Below are positions 36,438 to 45,449 of a stretch of 64,000 nucleotides of DNA, in pieces. Every line of letters begins with the position of its first letter. Within the stretch, counting starts at the first letter, position 1. The stretch is from Bryobacterales bacterium (GTDB taxonomy: Bacteria; Acidobacteriota; Terriglobia; Bryobacterales; Bryobacteraceae), in NCBI GenBank assembly GCA_003135055.1, contig PLDF01000315.1, positions 1,124 to 65,123 on the forward strand, in the 5' to 3' direction. A model generated the notes under the pieces. It ran no database searches, was not told where the DNA came from, and was given only the letters and a program-made list of their open reading frames with translations. The position numbers were made by a program, and so were the translations under genes.

Positions 36438-39107
36438 ATGTCATTTTTCAAACGGTTAGTCGCTGTTATTGTCTCATGCGCGCTGCTCGGGCCGATGTAT
36501 CCGCTCCAGGCCAAGACCAAGAAGGGCGACAAATTCCTCTCCGAGGGCCAGGTCCACGAGGCTAAGAAGGAATGGGACGCGGCCCTCGATTCCTATGAGA
36601 AGGCGCTCTCCGAAGATCCGGCCGAGCTGCTGTACCAGATGGCCGCCGACAGGGGCCGGTTCCATGCCAGCCAGGCCCACGTCGAAAAAGGCCTGACCAT
36701 CCGCCGCGAGGGCAAGTTGGGCGAAGCGCTCCTCGAATTCCAGAAGGCCTATGCCATCAGCCCGGGTTTGATCATCGCCGCGCAGGAACTTGAGGAAACG
36801 CAGCAAATGATTCTGCGCGAGCGCAAGCGCGTCGAGCAAACCGGCAAAGAGGCCCCGCCCCAGATTCAAGCGCTCACGCCCGGCCAGATGGCCGAGCAGG
36901 AGGAATTGAACAAGATCGACCGCATGCTTCCCATTCCCGAGCTGCGCCCCATGAAGCCCGGCCTGATCGATTTGAAAATGACCGGGAAGGTCAAAGTGAT
37001 CTTCGAGACGCTGGGTAAATATGCCGGCATCAACGTGATTTGGGACCCGGACTACGTGGCGCCGTCCAAGGACGGCTTCACCGTGGAATGGGATAACTTC
37101 ACGCTCGATCAGGCGCTCGACTACATCGCCGTGCTGAGCAAATCGTATTGGAAGGCGCTTTCGTCGAACACCATCTTTGTCACCAACGATAACCCCACCA
37201 AGCGGCGCGACTATGAAGAGCAGGTGATGCGGACCTTCTACCTGCACAACGCGCAAGGTCCGCAGGAAATGCAGGAAGTGGTGAACGCCGTCCGCACCGT
37301 GCCTGAGCTTACCAAGGTGTTCCCCGATACCGCGCAAAACGCGATCGTAGTGCGCGGCGAGGCCGACAAGGTGGCGTTAGCGGCGAAAATCGTTCGCGAT
37401 CTCGACAAGCCGCGGGCGGAAGTGCTGATCGACATTCTGGTGATCGAAGCCAGCAAGGTTTTCAACAAGCAGATTACCGCCGCCATCGCGTCGACAGGTC
37501 TGAACGTGCCCTTCAATTTCACGCCGCGGTCTTCCATTCAGGTACAGAACAGCACTAATGGGACTACCACCGCCACTACATCGTCAACCACTACCACCGC
37601 CACCACCGCCACCACTACCAACCCGGTGACCACCACTGGAACTACTGGGACCACCAGCAGCACCACCGGCGCATCCATTCCTCTTTCCGAGCTGGGCCAC
37701 CTCGCCAGCGCCGATTTTTCGACTACCCTTCCGAGCGCGCTGCTGCAGGCCTCTCTAAGCAACGCCGATACGACGGTGCTGCAGGCGCCCGAATTGCGCG
37801 CGGTGGATAACGTAAAATCCACGTTGAATATCGGCGAGCGCGAGCCTACCGCCTCCGGCAGCTTCCAGCCGGGCGTTGGCGGCGTGGGCATCAACCCGCT
37901 GGTCAATACGCAGTTCCAGTACATCGACGTGGGCGTCAACGTAGAAATATTGGCGCACGTTCATTCCGATACCGAAGTCTCGATGCACATGCTGCTGAAC
38001 ATCACCAGCGTCACCGGCCAGGTGAACCTGGGCGGCATCAACCAGCCCATCATCGGGCAGCGCAAGATCGAGCACGACATTCGCATGAGGGAAGGCGAAG
38101 TGGCCATCATCGGCGGACTGGTGACGCGGCAGGACGATAAGACCGTCACCGGTATTCCGGGGCTCTCCAGCATTCCGATTTTCGGCAATCTGTTCAAGGG
38201 ATCGAACGTCGATCACAATAAGGACGACGTCGTTATTGTGGTGATTCCCCACATTATCCGCAAGCCGGATTTCACCGAGGAAAACATGCGCGCCATCGCG
38301 GTGGGCAATACGCAGACCGTGAAAATCAACTACGCGCCTCTGCCTGCCGACCCGGTAGTTGCGCCGGCATCGCCAGCCGCCGCGGCCGTGGCATTCCCGG
38401 CGCCCGCTGCGGCGGCTGCCATGCCTCGGCCCCCGATGGGGATTCCGGCCGCGGCGCTGCCGCCCGGCGTGCCTTCCGTGGGAGGTCCGCCCATGACTGC
38501 GCCGGCTAGTGCGCCTCCCATGACCGCGCCACTCGCGACCGCGCCACCGGCTACCGCGCCGCTCATGACCGCGCCCCCGGCGACTGCGCCGCTGGTTGCC
38601 GCTCCGCCAGTTACCGCGCCTCCCATGACCGCGCCCCCAGCGACTGCGCCGCTAGCGACCGCGCCTCCCGTGACCGTGCCCCCAGCTACCGCTCCGCCGT
38701 CCGCGGCAGGCCACCCACTGATGCGCTTCGCGCCTACGCCGGTTCAAACCACGGTAGGCGGAAACTTCACCGTCTCGTTGATGCTCGACAACGGTTCGGA
38801 TGTCGCCGCCGCGCCGATTCAAGTGGTCTTCGACCCCAAGGTTTTGAAGCTGAACGACGTCACTACGGGCGATTTGATGAGCAAGCTCACCAAGAACATC
38901 CAGAACGATGCCGGCGCCGCCGCGGTTCAACTCAGCATCCCGGCGGGGTCGCCAGGCGTTAACGGCAGCGGTACGCTGCTCACCCTGAGTTTCTCGGCCG
39001 TCGGGAAGGGCTCGACGCAGGTCACGGCGCCCAATGTGACGCTGCGTAATTCACAGGGCGCGGCGGCCGCAACCGGCAGCCCGCAGTTGACCGTCAATGT
39101 CAAATAA
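36438..39107 (+). CDS. secretin with TPR start and cohesin-like end (GspD/PilQ type)
   Basis: An outer-membrane secretin of 889 residues. A signal peptide (about 1-25) is followed by TPR-like helices (about 27-130), an N0/STN-type domain (about 175-255), an N1-type domain with FPDTAQNAIVVRGEADKV (about 295-315) and the secretin core ending in VAIIGGLVTRQDDKTVTGIP and DVVIVVIPHII. A Thr-rich run interrupts the core (about 375-415). A repeat region built on MTAPPATAPL follows (about 684-755), then a cohesin-like beta domain (about 765-889) with GNFTVSLMLDNGSD. The next gene overlaps its end by 11 bases. It heads a secretion or pilus cluster. Confidence 0.9.
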   Translation: MSFFKRLVAVIVSCALLGPMYPLQAKTKKGDKFLSEGQVHEAKKEWDAALDSYEKALSEDPAELLYQMAADRGRFHASQAHVEKGLTIRREGKLGEALLEFQKAYAISPGLIIAAQELEETQQMILRERKRVEQTGKEAPPQIQALTPGQMAEQEELNKIDRMLPIPELRPMKPGLIDLKMTGKVKVIFETLGKYAGINVIWDPDYVAPSKDGFTVEWDNFTLDQALDYIAVLSKSYWKALSSNTIFVTNDNPTKRRDYEEQVMRTFYLHNAQGPQEMQEVVNAVRTVPELTKVFPDTAQNAIVVRGEADKVALAAKIVRDLDKPRAEVLIDILVIEASKVFNKQITAAIASTGLNVPFNFTPRSSIQVQNSTNGTTTATTSSTTTTATTATTTNPVTTTGTTGTTSSTTGASIPLSELGHLASADFSTTLPSALLQASLSNADTTVLQAPELRAVDNVKSTLNIGEREPTASGSFQPGVGGVGINPLVNTQFQYIDVGVNVEILAHVHSDTEVSMHMLLNITSVTGQVNLGGINQPIIGQRKIEHDIRMREGEVAIIGGLVTRQDDKTVTGIPGLSSIPIFGNLFKGSNVDHNKDDVVIVVIPHIIRKPDFTEENMRAIAVGNTQTVKINYAPLPADPVVAPASPAAAAVAFPAPAAAAAMPRPPMGIPAAALPPGVPSVGGPPMTAPASAPPMTAPLATAPPATAPLMTAPPATAPLVAAPPVTAPPMTAPPATAPLATAPPVTVPPATAPPSAAGHPLMRFAPTPVQTTVGGNFTVSLMLDNGSDVAAAPIQVVFDPKVLKLNDVTTGDLMSKLTKNIQNDAGAAAVQLSIPAGSPGVNGSGTLLTLSFSAVGKGSTQVTAPNVTLRNSQGAAAATGSPQLTVNVK
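38490..38700 (+). repeat. in-frame repeats encoding MTAPPATAPL-type units
   Basis: Degenerate 15-30 base units with cores such as ATGACCGCGCCCCCGGCGAC repeat through this span of the secretin gene and encode a Pro/Thr/Ala linker before the cohesin-like domain. Confidence 0.8.
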
Positions 39108-39597
39108 AAGTATGCGGAGCGTCAATAGAAGTATGCGGAGCAAGGGGCAACGCGGTCTCACGCTGGTGGAGTTGGTGGTGGCGTTCACCATCATGCTCAT
39201 TCTCAGTTCCATGGCCGTGCCGCTGGCGCGCTCGAAGGTGCGCGTCCAGCGCGAGCGCGAGCTGCGCTACGATCTGGACGATATGCGCCACGCGATCGAT
39301 AAATATAAGGATATGTGCGACGCGGCCTACCTGGGCCAGGTGAAGGTGGGTACCGACTGTTTTCCCGAAAGTCTGGAGATCCTGGTGGAAGGCGTGAAGC
39401 TGCCCGGTCCCGACGGCAAGAAGCTCAAGTTCCTGCGCCGCATTCCGTTGGACCCTTTCACGCACACCACCGAATGGGGTCTGCGCAGCGACCAGGACGA
39501 CCCCACGTCGCAAAGTTTTGGCGGCCAGAATGTGTTTGACGTATACAGCAAGACTACGCAGAAAGACGGCAGTGGGCGTGCATACTCGGATTACTAA
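39097..39597 (+). CDS. type II secretion/type IV pilus pseudopilin (GspG-like)
   Basis: A 166-residue prepilin. The cleavage site is G|LTLVELVVAFTIM after KGQRG, with Glu at +5, followed by the hydrophobic helix and RSKVRVQRERELRYDLDDMR. The C-terminal half has RRIPLDPFT and EWGLRSDQDDP, the GspG-type motif that binds Ca in major pseudopilins. Three starts are possible (39097, 39112, 39133) within a direct repeat of AGTATGCGGAGC; I give the longest. It overlaps the secretin stop and the next gene. Confidence 0.88.
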   Translation: MSNKSMRSVNRSMRSKGQRGLTLVELVVAFTIMLILSSMAVPLARSKVRVQRERELRYDLDDMRHAIDKYKDMCDAAYLGQVKVGTDCFPESLEILVEGVKLPGPDGKKLKFLRRIPLDPFTHTTEWGLRSDQDDPTSQSFGGQNVFDVYSKTTQKDGSGRAYSDY

Positions 39598-40033
39598 AAA
39601 AGTGGCGCGGGCCCAGGGCCTGAGCAAAGTGGGCCTGCGCAGCCGTTCCAAACGCCAATTCGGCTTCACCTTCGTCGAGATGATGGTAGTGATCACCATC
39701 ATCGTGATCCTCATCACCATCGCCATCCCCATCTATCAGAAGTCGATCATCCGCGCCAAAGAGAGCGTGCTCAAGAACAATCTCTTCACGCTGCGCACGG
39801 TGATCGACAACTATACTTACGACAAAGAAAAGGCCCCGCAGTCGCTGCAGGATCTGGTGACGGACGGATACCTCAAAAAGATGCCCCTCGACCCGATTAC
39901 CAACACCGATCAGTGGAAAATCGTCATGGAAGATGCCAGCCAGGCGATCAACCAATCCGAGCCGGGAATTTTTGACATTCATAGTAATTCAGATAAAATG
40001 AGTTTAGATGGTACTTCTTATTCCGAATGGTAA
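39572..40033 (+). CDS. second pseudopilin (GspG/PilE-like)
   Basis: A 153-residue prepilin from GTG 39572, overlapping the previous gene by 26 bases; GTG 39578 or 39602 are alternatives. The cleavage site is QFG|FTFVEMMVVITIIVIL with Glu at +5. The globular part has KAPQSLQDLVTDGYLKKMPL, DPITNTDQWKIV and FDIHSNSDKMSLDGTSYSEW, again GspG-like. Two neighbouring pseudopilins after a secretin argue for a secretion-type apparatus rather than a single pilus. Confidence 0.88.
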   Translation: MGVHTRITKKVARAQGLSKVGLRSRSKRQFGFTFVEMMVVITIIVILITIAIPIYQKSIIRAKESVLKNNLFTLRTVIDNYTYDKEKAPQSLQDLVTDGYLKKMPLDPITNTDQWKIVMEDASQAINQSEPGIFDIHSNSDKMSLDGTSYSEW

Positions 40034-42173
40034 GCGCCTCTGTTTGTCGCTTGCCGCTATATCTCTTTCAATCTGCGCTACTTACGCTCAATCACCGGCT
40101 TCCTCAGGGCAATGTACCGTTTCCACCATTCCGTCTCAGGTCAGAGCGGAAGGGCTCACGGAACGCTTGGGAAACATTAATTTTCAATGTTCCAGCTATC
40201 CTGCGTCAGCCGTTGTTTCGGGCAATCTCACGCTATTCTTCCCGGTCAGCGTTACCAACCGGATCGATGCTAACAACAACGCGATCGACGCCGTTCTGCT
40301 GGTCGACTTAGGCGGCGGCTTCACGCCCACCGGGATCGCCGGCAAAATCGCCGGAAACAACATCACGTTTCAGGGCCTCAACGTAACCGTTCCTGCCGGC
40401 GGCGCCTTCAACCTGGAAATATCCAGCGTGCGCATCGCCGCGTATCAATTCGCATTCGGTGCGCCGCAATCCATCGACGCCGGCATTTCCGGCCCGCTTC
40501 CGCTCACGCAGAGCACTGTAGCGGTGGCTTATGTGCAAACCGGTCTCTACGCAACGCTCTATAACACCGGCATTACGTGCGTTGGCTCGCCCGTGCCGTC
40601 CGCCATTTCGCTATCGAACCTGTTCGCGGCGCAGACGGCGTTCGCATCGACGCGCGTCACCGAAGGCTTTGCCACTGCATTTCAGCCGCAAAGCGGATCG
40701 GACGATACGGGCACGCGATTCATTGTGAATTATTCGGGTTTCCCATCGAACGCGACGGTCTATGTTCCCGACTTCGTGGCAGGTTCGGACGCGGCCATTC
40801 CCACCGCGGGCGGCGACCTGGGTGGCACGCAGAGCGGCGGCGCGTATGTTCCGGGCAGCGGCACGCTGCTGCTGGCGCGCGTGCAGTTTACCGACACCAC
40901 TGGCACCGGCGGCTACGTGACCGCTCTGCCGGGCGGAGCCGGAGTCTTCAATACCGTCAGCTCTGTGCCGCTCACCAACGGCGCGGGCTTCGCCGTATAT
41001 CAAGTTGTGGACGCGAACCCGAATGCGGTGGAAGACGCGCAGTTCCCCACGTTCATCGCTCTTCCAAGCGTAACGGCGCCCGCGGTGGCGCAAGAGAGAA
41101 TCTCGTTCGCGCCGGTTTCGACGGTGCTTACGGCGTCGGCCACCGCGCCTGTGCCCAGATTTGAGGCGACCACTCCGCCGTCCGATTGCGGCATTGTGGG
41201 CGACTGCCAGGCCGGATACTTCCCCAAGCTTTCGGCGTCCACTTCGGGGCTGAGTCTCACGGCGTTTTCAGGAGGCTTGAGCAACTCGGCCTACATCGCC
41301 GTGGATAACGTGGCGGGCGGCATCATGAACTGGAGCGCCACCGTCGGCTATAACCAGGGCTCGGGTTGGCTGACGCTCGGTCCTGCTTCGGGCCAGAACA
41401 ACGGCACCGTCATCCTCAGGGCCAACGCGCAAGGTCTGGCGGCGGGAACCTACACGGCGAGCGTCGTTGTAAGCGCGGGTTCGCTGGCGGGAAGCCTGAC
41501 ATTCCAGGTGACCCTCGCGGTGACCGCGCTGACCACCAGCGGGACCGGCGGAACGGGCGGCGGCACGCCGGCTCCGGCTCCCTCGGTGATCGTGAGCTCG
41601 GTTGTGAACGCAGCCAGCCTCGCATCGGGACCCCTGGTGGGAGGTTCGCTGAGCACCGTGCTCGGGTCGAACCTGGCCGGCAAGAACGTGGCGGTAACGT
41701 TCGACGGTAATCCGGCCACGCTGCTCTACACCAGCGCTACGCAGATCAATCTGCAGGTACCGGCCGCGGTGGCGTCGGAAACCAGCAGCATCATAGTCGT
41801 GACCGTGGATGGCGCGAGCAGCGCGCCGCAGACGCTGCCGGTATCGGTTGCATGGCCCGCCATCTTCTCGAACGGAGTGCTGAACCAGGACGACAGCGTG
41901 AATGGGCCGGGTGTCGCGGCGAGCGCTGGAGCAATTCTGCAGATCTTCCTCACCGGCATTCCGGCGAATGCCGCAGTGACGGCGGTGATCGGTAGCCAGA
42001 CAAACCTGACGCCGCTATATGCGGGTCCGGCGCCGGGGATTCCGGGCGTGCAGCAAGTGAACGTAGCCGTTCCGGCGGGCGCGGGCGGAGGCGGATCGAC
42101 GCAGGTCGCGGTTTGCGCCACGGCGGGCGGCCGGCAATTCTGCTCTACGGGGCTGCCATTGTACGTGAAGTGA
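40008..42173 (+). CDS. large secreted protein with Solibacter-type C-terminal domain (TIGR03437-like)
   Basis: A 721-residue exported protein with signal peptide KRLCLSLAAISLSICATYAQ. The first about 500 residues are Ser/Thr/Gly-rich beta repeats. After the linker (SGTGGTGGGTPAPAPSVIVS) comes a conserved end: VNAASLASGPLVGGSLSTVL, LYTSATQINLQVPAAV, and QVNVAVPAGAGGGGSTQVAV. This end closely resembles the TIGR03437 domain, known mainly from Solibacter and relatives. Its ATG overlaps the upstream pseudopilin by 26 bases, suggesting joint expression and perhaps secretion by that machinery. Cellular role unknown. Confidence 0.85.
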   Translation: MVLLIPNGKRLCLSLAAISLSICATYAQSPASSGQCTVSTIPSQVRAEGLTERLGNINFQCSSYPASAVVSGNLTLFFPVSVTNRIDANNNAIDAVLLVDLGGGFTPTGIAGKIAGNNITFQGLNVTVPAGGAFNLEISSVRIAAYQFAFGAPQSIDAGISGPLPLTQSTVAVAYVQTGLYATLYNTGITCVGSPVPSAISLSNLFAAQTAFASTRVTEGFATAFQPQSGSDDTGTRFIVNYSGFPSNATVYVPDFVAGSDAAIPTAGGDLGGTQSGGAYVPGSGTLLLARVQFTDTTGTGGYVTALPGGAGVFNTVSSVPLTNGAGFAVYQVVDANPNAVEDAQFPTFIALPSVTAPAVAQERISFAPVSTVLTASATAPVPRFEATTPPSDCGIVGDCQAGYFPKLSASTSGLSLTAFSGGLSNSAYIAVDNVAGGIMNWSATVGYNQGSGWLTLGPASGQNNGTVILRANAQGLAAGTYTASVVVSAGSLAGSLTFQVTLAVTALTTSGTGGTGGGTPAPAPSVIVSSVVNAASLASGPLVGGSLSTVLGSNLAGKNVAVTFDGNPATLLYTSATQINLQVPAAVASETSSIIVVTVDGASSAPQTLPVSVAWPAIFSNGVLNQDDSVNGPGVAASAGAILQIFLTGIPANAAVTAVIGSQTNLTPLYAGPAPGIPGVQQVNVAVPAGAGGGGSTQVAVCATAGGRQFCSTGLPLYVK

Positions 42174-42200
42174 GAGGCGTTCAGCGCGTCGGCTGTGACT

Positions 42201-42320
42201 TCAACGCGGAGGCGCGGAGAGGCGGAGTAAAACGCGGAAACGACACTTCCTGTACCTCCGCCCTCTCCGCCTACCCGAAGAACTCCGCGCTGCCTCCGCC
42301 TCTCCGCGCCTCCGCGTTGA
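42201..42320. repeat. 26-bp perfect inverted repeat
   Basis: The left arm 42201-42226 starts TCAACGCGGAGGCGCGGA. The right arm 42295-42320 is its exact reverse complement, across a 68-base loop. Related single arms occur at 55658-55683 and 62048-62068. Confidence 0.85.
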
Positions 42321-42357
42321 GAACCTACACCTCATTGGCGGCTACACTAGTTGTTTG

Positions 42358-43374
42358 ATGCGTCCGTCTCCGGCCGCCGCGGTGGCGGCGTTCCTCTTCA
42401 ACACTGGGTGCGGCTATATCGGCCCTACGTTGGTTCCCCTGGCCAACGTGCCCGCCGCTCCCAGCGATGTTGCGGCGATACAGCGCGGAGCGAAACTGAT
42501 CGCCCACTTTACCGTGCCCGGCACGATCACGGAGGGCTATCCCATCAAGGGAGACCTGCAGCTCGATCTGCGTGCGGGGCCGGCGCCGGACGTGTGGAGC
42601 GAATCGGAGTGGGCCGCGCAGGCGGAGCGCGTTGCGCCGGCGCGTACTACCAAGCTGCCGCCGGCCAGGCCCGGCGGAACCGGGCAGCAGTTGGCGGAAT
42701 ACGAATTCTCTTCGACGGCGTGGACCGGCAAAACCATCGTCATCGCCGCGCGTGTGATCGGGTCGAATCAGAAGGCGTCCAACTGGTCGGCTTTAATCAC
42801 GCTGCCGGTGGTTGCGCCGTTGGCGAAGCCGGAGCAATTTATCGCGACGCCACTAGCCAATGGCATTCGCCTGACGTGGCGCGGCGCCGGCGGCCATTTC
42901 CGGATACTTCGGCGCGCGGAAGGCTCCGATGGCTTCGCCGAACTCGCTACCACCACTGCGCCCGAATATCTCGACGCCGGCGCCGAGTTCGGGAAGACTT
43001 ACACCTACCAGGTACTGGCATTTGCCGCAGTGGCGCCCCAGAAGGAAGCGCAGAGCGATCTTTCCGGCGAGAAGACGATCTTATACAAAGACGAGTTCCC
43101 ACCGGCGGCGCCGGCCGGACTAATCGCGACGCCGTCGCCGGCCACCGTCGAGCTCTCGTGGGATTCGAATACCGAGCCGGACCTGGCGGGCTACCGCGTG
43201 TATCGGGCCACCAATGGCGGCGCGTTTGAGAAGATCGCCGACGTGAACGAAATTCCGGCGTATTCGGACCATGCGGTGGAGCGCGGCAAGACGTACCGCT
43301 ACACGGTCACCGCCATGGATAAATCGGGCAACGAAAGCAGCCGGTCGGCAACCGTAGAAGCGGCGCTGCAGTAG
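42358..43374 (+). CDS. secreted fibronectin type III-domain protein
   Basis: A 338-residue protein. A short hydrophobic start ends in FNTGC, so it may be a lipoprotein, though position -3 (N) is not canonical. Two FN3-like domains follow, about 160-245 (KPEQFIATPLANGIRLTWRG, with the YTYQVLAFA strand) and about 248-338 (ATPSPATVELSWDSNTEPDL, GYRVYRATNGG, YRYTVTAMDKSGNES). It likely acts at the cell surface. It follows the secretion cluster on the same strand but beyond a 26-bp inverted repeat. Confidence 0.8.
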   Translation: MRPSPAAAVAAFLFNTGCGYIGPTLVPLANVPAAPSDVAAIQRGAKLIAHFTVPGTITEGYPIKGDLQLDLRAGPAPDVWSESEWAAQAERVAPARTTKLPPARPGGTGQQLAEYEFSSTAWTGKTIVIAARVIGSNQKASNWSALITLPVVAPLAKPEQFIATPLANGIRLTWRGAGGHFRILRRAEGSDGFAELATTTAPEYLDAGAEFGKTYTYQVLAFAAVAPQKEAQSDLSGEKTILYKDEFPPAAPAGLIATPSPATVELSWDSNTEPDLAGYRVYRATNGGAFEKIADVNEIPAYSDHAVERGKTYRYTVTAMDKSGNESSRSATVEAALQ

Positions 43375-43668
43375 TGGCGCGGGCCCCGGGGTTGGCCCAT
43401 GGCCTGCCCTGTCTCGAGCCGCTCCGAGCGCGCGGCATTGGGGCGGCCATCTGCGATTGAAGCTGCTCGGCGTAACCGGACCGGCAACTGGCCTGCCCCC
43501 GATTTCGAAAAACGAGCGGGACTATGCGTCACGGCCCGTCTGTCGTCTACGTCGCGTAACGATATAGTGCGCCGCGCGCGGACGATGTCCAGGCGGCCGA
43601 GCGCATGGTGCTGGGGCAGCGCTGGGGCCCATTAGCTCATCGGTCGGGATAAGAAGCTCGTTTTACCG

Positions 43669-44673
43669 CTAATTAAGAGCCACCGCTTCCAACGTTCGAA
43701 TCTTCGCCGACAAGGTAGTCCGCTTCAAATTGAGCATATCGGCCGCTGCCTTCTTATTGCCGCCGGTCTTCTGCAACGCCTGCGCCAGAATACTGCGCTC
43801 GATCGCCGCGACGGTATGTTCGTAGTCCAATCCCCCATCGGGCACCGGAATCGTCGGAATCGCCGCCGCTGAGATGGACCTCGGCTTATTCGATTGAGGC
43901 AGCGGAAAATCCGATGGCTCCAGCATGTCGCGGTCACCGCTCAAAGCCACGCCGGCTTCGATGGCATTTTCCAGTTGCCGCACATTGCCCGGCCACGAAT
44001 AATCGCACAGCCGTTCCAGCGCCGCCGGTGCGATCGATTTGAGCGGAACCTCCTCCATGCCGCAGATCTTTGCGAGAAAATGCTCCGCCAGCATCGGAAT
44101 ATCGCTACGCCGCTGGCGCAGCGGCGGCATGGCGATCGGCACAACGTTCAAACGGTAGTAAAGGTCTTCGCGGAACAGCCCTTGCTCCACTCGCGCCATC
44201 AGGTCGCAATTGGTCGCCGTCACCACACGAACGTCCGTTTTGATGGTCTCGGAGCTGCCCAGCCTCTGAAACTCGCGTTCCTGCAGCACGCGCAGCAGTT
44301 TCGCCTGCAATTCCATCGCTAGGTCCCCGATCTCATCCAGAAACAGGGTTCCTCCCTGCGCCTGCTCGAACCGTCCGACCCGGTTCTGCATGGCCCCGGT
44401 AAAGGCGCCGCGAAGATGGCCGAACAACTCGGCTTCCAGCAGGTTTTCGGGAAGCGCCGTGCAGTTCACCGCCACCCACGGACCCCGCCCGCGCGGTCCG
44501 GCGCTATGGATCGCTCGCGCGGCGATCTCCTTACCAGTCCCGCTCTCGCCCGTAATCAGGACGGTGGCGCGCCGCGGGCCTACCAGTTCTATCATGCGGC
44601 AAACCTGCCGCATCTCCCAGCTTTCGCCGATCAGCAGGCGTTCCCAGTCCCGGCCTTGCGCGATTGGAGTCAT
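43669..44673 (-). CDS. sigma-54-dependent transcriptional activator
   Basis: A 334-residue enhancer-binding protein with AAA+ and Fis domains but no receiver domain. Walker A is GESGTGKE. The sigma-54 contact loop GAFTGA is intact (GHLRGAFTGAM). Walker B is GGTLFLDEIGD. The Fis HTH end reads GGNKKAAADMLNLKRTTLSA. Start 44673 (MTPIAQGRDW) is chosen over GTG 44727 because the longer start adds unrelated text. It is divergent from flgM by 117 bases, so it probably controls flagellar genes like FleQ/FlrC relatives. Confidence 0.88.
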   Translation of the reverse strand: MTPIAQGRDWERLLIGESWEMRQVCRMIELVGPRRATVLITGESGTGKEIAARAIHSAGPRGRGPWVAVNCTALPENLLEAELFGHLRGAFTGAMQNRVGRFEQAQGGTLFLDEIGDLAMELQAKLLRVLQEREFQRLGSSETIKTDVRVVTATNCDLMARVEQGLFREDLYYRLNVVPIAMPPLRQRRSDIPMLAEHFLAKICGMEEVPLKSIAPAALERLCDYSWPGNVRQLENAIEAGVALSGDRDMLEPSDFPLPQSNKPRSISAAAIPTIPVPDGGLDYEHTVAAIERSILAQALQKTGGNKKAAADMLNLKRTTLSAKIRTLEAVALN

Positions 44674-44731
44674 TTGCGTTATCAAAAGCACCAATCGGCC
44701 GGCGCCTCCAAAAGGTTTATAGCGCACCCGC

Positions 44732-44759
44732 TAAAGATTGCGCGGCATCCGGCCGATCT
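44732..44759 (+). promoter_or_regulatory. sigma-28 (FliA)-like promoter of flgM
   Basis: TAAAGATT, 12 bases, GCCGATCT. The consensus is TAAAGTTT-N11-GCCGATAA, so both boxes fit with one extra spacer base. It lies 32 bases before the flgM start. Confidence 0.6.
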
Positions 44760-44790
44760 GTCCTTTAGCTGAAGATACGGTGAAACAAAA

Positions 44791-45081
44791 ATGAAAGTAA
44801 CCAGTCAGAATCTATCGGGCGCTTCCGCGGCGGGCACAAGCGGCGCTCAAGAAATCCAGAGGTCCGGCGGCGGCTCCAATTCGAGCGCGAAGGCAGGCGC
44901 GGGAGGCGACAGCGTAGAGTTCTCCTCGACGCTGGGAACCCTGTCCCGCGCCATGGAGTCGTATGGCTCCACCCGCGAGAGCACGGTGCAGTCGCTCGCG
45001 GCGCAGTATCAGAGCGGTACATATAAGGTAGATTCGGCGGCCGTCAGCCGCGGCATGATATCCGAAGCGCTGGGCGGCTAG
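44791..45081 (+). CDS. flgM: FlgM-like anti-sigma-28 factor
   Basis: A 96-residue protein with a long disordered Ser/Gly-rich start and a conserved end: LAAQYQSGTYKVDSAAVSRG followed by MISEALGG, matching the FlgM C-terminal region that binds sigma-28. Its position before flgN-like, flgK and flgL supports the call. It would hold back late flagellar genes until the hook is complete. Confidence 0.85.
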   Translation: MKVTSQNLSGASAAGTSGAQEIQRSGGGSNSSAKAGAGGDSVEFSSTLGTLSRAMESYGSTRESTVQSLAAQYQSGTYKVDSAAVSRGMISEALGG

Positions 45082-45088
45082 GTTTCCC

Positions 45089-45445
45089 ATGACGCCTGCG
45101 GAAGTCCGGAGTCAATTGAGATCGGCGCGCGCCCAGATGGAGCGCGTCTGCACGCTGCTCGAATCGCCCAGCCCAGCCACTCTCGACAGTTGCGGCGCCG
45201 TCATGGAACGCGTGATCGGCGAACTCGACGCGGGCCGAAGATGGATGGCGCAGTCCGGCGAAACCGGCGTCGCCGAAGCGCGCCGGCTGCGGTCCGTCGT
45301 ACAACGTGCGCGGTCGCTTCTGGACCTGGCGGCGAATTATCACTTCCGATGGCGCCGCATCCTGGCGGGAAAAAGCGGCGGCTATACATATAGGGGGGCG
45401 CCAGCGCCACTCCATTCCCAGGCGCGCGTGTCGATTCAGGGATAG
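45089..45445 (+). CDS. FlgN-like flagellar export chaperone
   Basis: A 118-residue helical protein, ATG 45089, seven bases after flgM. Its content (LRSARAQMERVCTLLESPSP, AVMERVIGELDAGRRWM, VVQRARSLLDLAANYHFRWR) fits FlgN-type chaperones for FlgK and FlgL. Sequence identity to FlgN is low, so the call leans on position between flgM and flgK. Confidence 0.6.
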   Translation: MTPAEVRSQLRSARAQMERVCTLLESPSPATLDSCGAVMERVIGELDAGRRWMAQSGETGVAEARRLRSVVQRARSLLDLAANYHFRWRRILAGKSGGYTYRGAPAPLHSQARVSIQG

Positions 45446-45449
45446 CATC

